Positions 20,254-25,073 of a DNA stretch of 25,073 nt are shown in pieces. The stretch's first letter is position 1. Every line of letters starts with the position of its first letter. This stretch comes from JACDDK01 sp038198445 (GTDB lineage Bacteria; Actinomycetota; Rubrobacteria; Rubrobacterales; Rubrobacteraceae): positions 1 through 25,073 of the forward strand of contig JBBPZZ010000029.1 in NCBI GenBank assembly GCA_038198445.1, given 5' to 3'. The notes under the pieces are model-generated. The model was not told the DNA's origin. It saw only the letters and a program-made list of their open reading frames with translations, and ran no database searches. The position numbers and the translations under genes were made by a program.

Positions 20254-22331
20254 TCCCGCACCTCATTCAAGCCCTGCTCGCGGCCCTGATGGCCGGTGTC
20301 GCGCCGGGATACTTCTGGTCCAGGTTGCTAAGGCCCTCAGCCGACCTCGCCGAACGGTTCACCTATGCGGTGGCGATCTCCATGACGCTGGTCTCGGCCA
20401 CCGTCCTCATCCCCGCCCGTCTCATGGGCATGGGCGTCACTTCGCTCTCCGCCATCTCATGCGTGCTGCTCGTGTTCCTGGCGGGACTCGCCGCGTATCT
20501 GAGGTTCGGCCCAGGAAAAGGGCGCGTCACACCCATCGAAAGGCCGCCTGCCAACCTCGGTGGCCTGTCTTCGGCCCTGCTCGCGGCGGCTCTCGTGCTC
20601 GCGCTGTCCGTATTCCCGGTGATCCTGGTGGGCTCCTGGGTACTCTTACCTATTTTCTTGTTCGTGTTTCTGGCGGGAGTCGTCTGGCTGGTGGAGTCCA
20701 GACAAGTCGCCTCGCCCGATCCGCTCGAAGATGCATCCGAGGCGACGCAATGGCCGGTGATGCGGCGTTTCCTGTTGCCGGCAATATTGCTATTGGTGCT
20801 TTTCCGAAGTTACGTGGGACCAGTCCTCTACGACTGGCCTTACCTTCGTGGCGGAGACCAATACAACCACGCCGTCATGGCGAACATGATGCTAACCAAA
20901 GGCTCTGTCGAGTCTTACCTGATCTATCCTCCAGGGCTTCACGCTTTCGACGCGGTCCTCTCCCGCCTGAGCGGACTGGAGCCCGTAGATCTGTTTCCGG
21001 CGCTCGCCCCCGCTTTGCTCTTGCTACCGCCCCTTGCCTGCTACACGGTCGCGCGGCGGTTGTGGGGCTGGGAGTGCGGCGTGGCTGCTGCCGCTTTCAG
21101 CGGGCTTGTTCTAAACAGCGCTTATCTCAACATCCTCGAAGCCCGCTACCCAAACCTGGTCTCGGCGCAGTTCCTGCTAGTTCTGTTTATAGCGGCCCTG
21201 GTTAGTGTCTACAGCTCGCCTTCGATCCGGACCGGCCTGCTCATGGCGCTGCTCGGCTCTTCCGTCGTGCTCTATCATCCCGTGGCGAGCCTTTACGAGG
21301 CGGTGCTTCTGGGACTGGTTGCGCTGGTTTTTCTGCCTTACCTCCTGCTCTGGAGATGGAAGACCGGCGTAACGCTGCTACTTTCGCTGATGCTCCTGGG
21401 ACTGCTCTCCATCGTCTACGCCTGGGACACCTACAACCTGCCGCGCCTCGTCCTCGGACTTCTGGACCATTCGAGGACCGGTGTTGGTGGCAAGGCCGTG
21501 AAGATGGCTATAGGCAGCCAGTATCCGCCAGGGCTCAAACACCTGGTCGTATCGATCACGCACCCGGTTCTGTGGCTGGGGATCTTCGGGGCGCTGCTAC
21601 TACTCGTGGGGATGAAGCGCGCGGACGTCCCATCGAAGCTCGCAAAGATCACCCTGTTCCTATGGCTCATCCTGCTTTTCGTAGGCAGCCGCACGGCTTT
21701 GAGCGGTTTCCCAGAGCGTTTCGAGCGCGACATAGGCATGCCACTAACCCTCTTTGCCGCCTTCGCGGTAGTTTCCATCCTGCGTTCGGCGGCCGGGTCT
21801 CCGCCGGGGTTCCTAAGGCCGGCCAGGGTAGTCGCGGCAACCGTGATGGTCCTGCTCGTGGGCCTTCAAGTAGGCCACAACCTCGGCAACGCCCTCACCC
21901 CCACCCACAGATCCGTCATGACCCCGCAACTCGCGGCCGCTGGAGAGTGGCTCGGGAAGCACAACACCGGCGGCAACATCGTGACGCCTCCCTATCTGGA
22001 CAACATCACCAACCGCGCGATACTCGCGATGGGTGGTTATACGGGCCTGCAGTCTTTCACCCAGAACCGGATACGGCTCGCCAGGGCCGTTCCTCCCTCG
22101 GGAGACAAGCCGCTGTGGGACGCGCAGTGGGTGCTCCATCACCCGGAGAACAGGAACCGCACGAGACGGGTCCTCAAAGAGTACGACATCCGCTATATCG
22201 TGCTCTCGAAAGACTATCCAGGCGTCCGCTGGCGGCTATTCCGTAACCGGCCGGACCTCTACCATACAGTTTTCGACAATAAGGACGTCATCATCCTGGC
22301 TCCCATGAAGCTCGCGAAGCAACCACGGTAG
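20250..22331 (+). CDS. GT-C-like polytopic membrane protein (putative glycosyltransferase)
   Basis: The 693-residue protein has about 13-15 hydrophobic segments. A polar loop follows an early helix bundle, YDWPYLRGGDQYNHAVMANM near residue 190-210, whose acidic/His pattern fits the first extracytoplasmic loop of lipid-phosphosugar-dependent GT-C glycosyltransferases. After it comes YPPGLHAFDAVLSRLSG, a segment typical of such enzymes. A soluble C-terminal segment (about 560-693) with RVLKEYDIRYIVLSKD follows the last helix. The acceptor is unknown. The GTG at 20250 has GGAG nine bases upstream and overlaps a possible leader ORF. It converges on a second protein of the same kind, ending 12 bases from it. 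Confidence 0.8.
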   Translation: MIPHLIQALLAALMAGVAPGYFWSRLLRPSADLAERFTYAVAISMTLVSATVLIPARLMGMGVTSLSAISCVLLVFLAGLAAYLRFGPGKGRVTPIERPPANLGGLSSALLAAALVLALSVFPVILVGSWVLLPIFLFVFLAGVVWLVESRQVASPDPLEDASEATQWPVMRRFLLPAILLLVLFRSYVGPVLYDWPYLRGGDQYNHAVMANMMLTKGSVESYLIYPPGLHAFDAVLSRLSGLEPVDLFPALAPALLLLPPLACYTVARRLWGWECGVAAAAFSGLVLNSAYLNILEARYPNLVSAQFLLVLFIAALVSVYSSPSIRTGLLMALLGSSVVLYHPVASLYEAVLLGLVALVFLPYLLLWRWKTGVTLLLSLMLLGLLSIVYAWDTYNLPRLVLGLLDHSRTGVGGKAVKMAIGSQYPPGLKHLVVSITHPVLWLGIFGALLLLVGMKRADVPSKLAKITLFLWLILLFVGSRTALSGFPERFERDIGMPLTLFAAFAVVSILRSAAGSPPGFLRPARVVAATVMVLLVGLQVGHNLGNALTPTHRSVMTPQLAAAGEWLGKHNTGGNIVTPPYLDNITNRAILAMGGYTGLQSFTQNRIRLARAVPPSGDKPLWDAQWVLHHPENRNRTRRVLKEYDIRYIVLSKDYPGVRWRLFRNRPDLYHTVFDNKDVIILAPMKLAKQPR

Positions 22332-22343
22332 GGCGAACCCCTC

Positions 22344-24416
22344 CTATTTTTGGACGCCGAGCCCGTGGAGGTCCACAGCGTACAGGGCGTAGCGTTCTCC
22401 CGGAGTGTTGACGGTGGTGATCCCCTTCACGCGCTTTAGATGTTCGTCGAGAGGCGAGCCCGCGAGCGTCATGACGTAGTCCGCCTTGTACTTCCGCATT
22501 AGCTCTATCTTCTTCTCACCGACCTCGGGTGATGCGTAGAACGTCCGCACGTCCAGGGAGCCCTGTGGAACGTCGATCTTTCCGGGCGCGCGCCGCTCCA
22601 GGGCGGGCAGAACGCTCAAGACCAACTCGCCCCTGCGGCTGACCACGTTCGCCTGGGCGGAGTACGCCGGGATCACGGTGTTCTCCGCGTCCGGGGCGAG
22701 CACGATGCTGGTCTTATGTATGTTATCCCTCATCCAGCCGAAAATAGTATCGAAGCCCAGAGCCTCGTCCTTCGGCGGGACCCTGTTGGAATGGTAGATC
22801 TCTTGCGCCCCCACCACGGCCGTCGGGGCCGCTGCCACCATCAGAAGCGTCACCAGCGCCACCGGCAGGAACCGAGCTAGGTTGTCGTCAGGTCCGCGTC
22901 TCAAGAACACCATGCCCTCCCAGACCATCCAACCAACGGTAAGCAGGGCGGCGAGCGGTATGGGCCACGCCAGGCGCCATAGCTGTCCTGGGATGACGAT
23001 GTTGTTCCCGACGAATGTCGAGATCTGGGGTACGTAACAAACTATCGTTATGAGCATCAGCGTCCCGAGCAGCAACTGGGCCGCAAGGCTCTTCAGCCGC
23101 CAGAGTAGAAATGGGATTCCTGGCACGAACCCCACCAGTATGGCCGGGTTCAAGAGCAGCGAAGGGTGCATGATGAACAGCCCGCCGCCAAGCTCGAAGA
23201 TCTCCTTCCTGTAAGACTTGACGAAGACCATGTTCGCCAGGATGTCCGGGTCGCCGGAGTTGATGTCGGCGTTTTTGAGCAGTTCCGCGAGCGACTCTCC
23301 TGTCGTCAGGACGTACAGTAGCGGGAGAACGAGTACGGTCAGGCCCGAGAGGCCCAGGCTCGCTATCTTTATCCAGGCGTCCCGCTCGCGCCAGTTCACC
23401 GCCAGGTAGAGGATGCCGAACCCGGCCATCGAGAGGCCGATTATCGCCAACCCGACGGGATGTACCGCCACAGCGGACCAGCACATAAAGGCGAAGAGCG
23501 CCACCCACCGGAACTTCCGGCTCTGTAGGAAAGCGACGGCGGTGGTGAGCGCGACGGGCAGGAAGATGTACTTGGTGGCGAACTTGTCTTCCGCGAGCCG
23601 GGCGACGAACTCTCCGCCGAACGGCAGGATCGAAGGGCTCATCTGCGCGAGGAAGAAAAGCGCGTACAGGCATCCGGCGAGAAGGGCGGCCGCTTCGCTC
23701 TTAAAGAGAGTCCGGGCCAGGCCGTAGAAAGCAAGCATGGAGACGATCACCAGCGTCGGGTTCAGGTACCAGAGCACGAGCTTTACCGGGTCTATGCCGG
23801 AGACCTGGGAGAGGGCGGCGTGCTCCAGCAGCCAGCCGTTGATCTCCGCTCGCGAAACGCCGGTGCTCTGGCCGAAATACGGTTCCTGGACGGCGAGCCT
23901 GCCGGAGCCCATAAAATCCCGCACGTATGCCAGATAGATCCACATATCGTCGTAGATGCTCGGGACTTTGATCCTGGACACCAGGGCCAAAGCTCCGCTC
24001 ATAAGCAGAAACGGAACCCAGAGCGAGAAGGCGAGAACATCAGCCGGAGCGTGCTTGCTATCCACCAGCCGTTCGCGCCGCAGCGCCACGAACGCGCCCG
24101 CTATCAGGAAAGCGGCCACCATGGAGCCAGAGGTCCAGACGTACAAATTCAGAGTCTGGTGCGTTATTAGAAAAGGAACACCCAGAAGACCGAATAGCCC
24201 GGTGCCGATCGCGAACGAAACCGGAACCAGGATCGCTCCCGAAACATACTCGCGCAAGAACCAAAAACAGATGAGCATCCCCGGCGCCATGAACAAAACC
24301 AGAGTGGCAAGGAACAGGACGAGAGGAACAGCGTCGAAGAGACCTCTTAGTGGACCGAGCAATATCAGAGACAGGACACCGGCAAGCACCACCCGCGCGC
24401 TCGGAGTCCTGGACAA
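22344..24416 (-). CDS. GT-C-like polytopic membrane protein (putative glycosyltransferase)
   Basis: This 690-residue protein has about 13-15 membrane segments. The loop sequence IYDDMWIYLAYVRDF near residue 170-185 carries an Asp-Asp pair at the place of the GT-C acidic motif. The C-terminal soluble part, with ELMRKYKADYVMTL, resembles the end of the convergent gene's product, suggesting a shared architecture. The donor and acceptor are unknown. The only ordinary start near the N-terminus is TTG at 24416, which lacks a ribosome-binding site. A CTG at 24473 has AAAGGAAA at good spacing and would add 19 residues beginning MKKESPESV, so the true start may be non-canonical. Confidence 0.8.
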   Translation of the reverse strand: MSRTPSARVVLAGVLSLILLGPLRGLFDAVPLVLFLATLVLFMAPGMLICFWFLREYVSGAILVPVSFAIGTGLFGLLGVPFLITHQTLNLYVWTSGSMVAAFLIAGAFVALRRERLVDSKHAPADVLAFSLWVPFLLMSGALALVSRIKVPSIYDDMWIYLAYVRDFMGSGRLAVQEPYFGQSTGVSRAEINGWLLEHAALSQVSGIDPVKLVLWYLNPTLVIVSMLAFYGLARTLFKSEAAALLAGCLYALFFLAQMSPSILPFGGEFVARLAEDKFATKYIFLPVALTTAVAFLQSRKFRWVALFAFMCWSAVAVHPVGLAIIGLSMAGFGILYLAVNWRERDAWIKIASLGLSGLTVLVLPLLYVLTTGESLAELLKNADINSGDPDILANMVFVKSYRKEIFELGGGLFIMHPSLLLNPAILVGFVPGIPFLLWRLKSLAAQLLLGTLMLITIVCYVPQISTFVGNNIVIPGQLWRLAWPIPLAALLTVGWMVWEGMVFLRRGPDDNLARFLPVALVTLLMVAAAPTAVVGAQEIYHSNRVPPKDEALGFDTIFGWMRDNIHKTSIVLAPDAENTVIPAYSAQANVVSRRGELVLSVLPALERRAPGKIDVPQGSLDVRTFYASPEVGEKKIELMRKYKADYVMTLAGSPLDEHLKRVKGITTVNTPGERYALYAVDLHGLGVQK

Positions 24417-24553
24417 ACGGGTTGCTACCGCGCCTCGTGGCGCTGAGACGCTCTCTGGTGACTCTTTCTTCAGGGCTTTCCTTTCGTCGTTCGGCGGAGA
24501 TTAAACTACGCTTTTCACCCTGCGGCTGCAAATAACGTATTCTAGGTCAAAGC

Positions 24554-24616
24554 ATGAAAAACCATAAACCAATCGTAAAGATCTGCAAACCATCTCGTCC
24601 AGAGGCCCCCCAATAA
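24554..24616 (+). other. Possible 20-residue leader ORF before the DMT transporter
   Basis: ATG at 24554 opens a frame for MKNHKPIVKICKPSRPEAPQ ending in TAA at 24614-24616. A TATTCT at 24538-24543 could be a -10, but it is too close to leave a ribosome-binding site. The frame differs from that of the transporter. Evidence is weak. Confidence 0.2.
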
Positions 24617-24657
24617 GCGGCGCACATGGTCGTTCCGGCAAGAACCGTCTCCTCGGC

Positions 24658-25073
24658 GTGTTCGCCGTGGTGTTGGCGGCTTCGATCTGGGGAACGCTGG
24701 GGTTCTTCGCCAAGAGCCTCTATGCTGATGGCGTCTCGTTCGAGTCGCTAGTCGCGGTGCGGGCCGGAGGCGGTTTTCTAATAATGCTGGGTTTCGTAGT
24801 GCTGACGCGGCGGACGAGAAAGTTGAAAGTGAGTCTCCGGGATTTACTGTATCTCATTCCCCTTGGGGCGGTCTCCATCGGCGCGTTCTACTCACTCTAC
24901 TTCTACACTCTGCGAGAGAGTCCCGTGGGCACGGCGGCTATCCTACTCTACAGCTCCCCGGCTTTCGTGGTCATTCTGGCCCGTATTTTCCTGAAGGAGA
25001 ACCTGAGCCTGCCGCGCCTCGCCGCTCTACTCTTGACGGCGGCCGGAATAGTCCTGGTCGTCGGAGCGTACAA
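24658..25073 (+). CDS. EamA/DMT family transporter, N-terminal part (cut by window end)
   Basis: The visible 138 residues belong to the drug/metabolite transporter superfamily, 10-helix inner-membrane proteins made of two EamA repeats. They include the typical first-helix AASIWGTLGFFAK, ESPVGTAAILLYSSPAFVVILA and LTAAGIVLVVG, making up most of the first repeat. The second repeat lies beyond the window. The start is uncertain: the frame is open from about 24563, but no ATG, GTG or TTG occurs before the GTG at 24658. That GTG loses part of the cytoplasmic lead-in KNRLLG. A frameshift or unusual start is possible. The substrate is unknown. Confidence 0.85.
   Translation, partial: MFAVVLAASIWGTLGFFAKSLYADGVSFESLVAVRAGGGFLIMLGFVVLTRRTRKLKVSLRDLLYLIPLGAVSIGAFYSLYFYTLRESPVGTAAILLYSSPAFVVILARIFLKENLSLPRLAALLLTAAGIVLVVGAY

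Noticed and set aside
20243..21205. Second long plus-strand frame within the GT-C gene
   Set aside because: It is Arg/Pro-rich and without membrane helices; the other frame gives a coherent polytopic protein.
1..25073. tRNA, rRNA, CRISPR array or insertion sequence
   Set aside because: No T-loop GGTTCRANNCC within a cloverleaf, no regularly spaced repeats, and no transposase or terminal inverted repeats were seen in the gaps by eye.

Overview
The window looks like a piece of a high-GC bacterial chromosome from an early-branching actinobacterium; a Rubrobacter-like genome is my best guess. The OpcA G6PDH-assembly protein beside zwf, the frequent GTG/TTG starts and several probable leaderless transcripts fit Actinomycetota. 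An endonuclease-type MutL is unusual for that phylum as a whole but known in deep lineages. The assignment is inference. I found no tRNA, rRNA, CRISPR array, insertion sequence, integrase or phage structural gene.

Layout. (1) 13-2426: CorA metal transporter and a small PLDc_N-type membrane protein (minus), then an extended-SDR NAD-dependent epimerase (plus). (2) 2427-2682: a short non-coding stretch rich in dyads, including a possible three-way junction and a 26-nt perfect palindrome. (3) 2683-7585, minus: a tight oxidative pentose-phosphate operon gnd-zwf-opcA-pgl, followed by a secreted protein of unknown function. (4) 7586-7973: no intact gene; possible gene remnants, a direct repeat upstream of gnd and the ssb terminator. 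(5) 7974-11651, minus: five consecutive DNA-processing genes encoding a DnaD-like primosome protein, a DnaI/DnaC-like helicase loader, a probable single-strand-annealing-type protein, a ComEC-type metallo-beta-lactamase lipoprotein and SSB. The first four overlap; ssb has its own likely promoter. (6) 11707-15304: a small membrane protein (minus), then a circularly permuted ATP-grasp protein coupled to a polytopic membrane protein, and a classical SDR (plus). (7) 15310-18134, minus: a DUF1385/YqhQ-like membrane protein and the accB-accC pair of acetyl-CoA carboxylase. (8) 18238-20040: mutL, divergent from accB across a shared palindromic -10. (9) 20250-24473: two large convergent GT-C-like membrane proteins. 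(10) The right edge cuts an EamA/DMT transporter.

How the genes work together. Gnd, Zwf, OpcA and Pgl together cover the oxidative branch from glucose-6-phosphate to ribulose-5-phosphate, supplying reductant. AccB and AccC give the biotin carrier and biotin carboxylase half-reaction of fatty acid synthesis. The most interesting region is 7974-11651. It combines Firmicutes-style primosome parts (DnaD plus DnaI) with SSB, an annealing-like protein and an exported ComEC-type nuclease-like domain. That combination would suit replication restart or processing of incoming DNA, but the joint function is a hypothesis.
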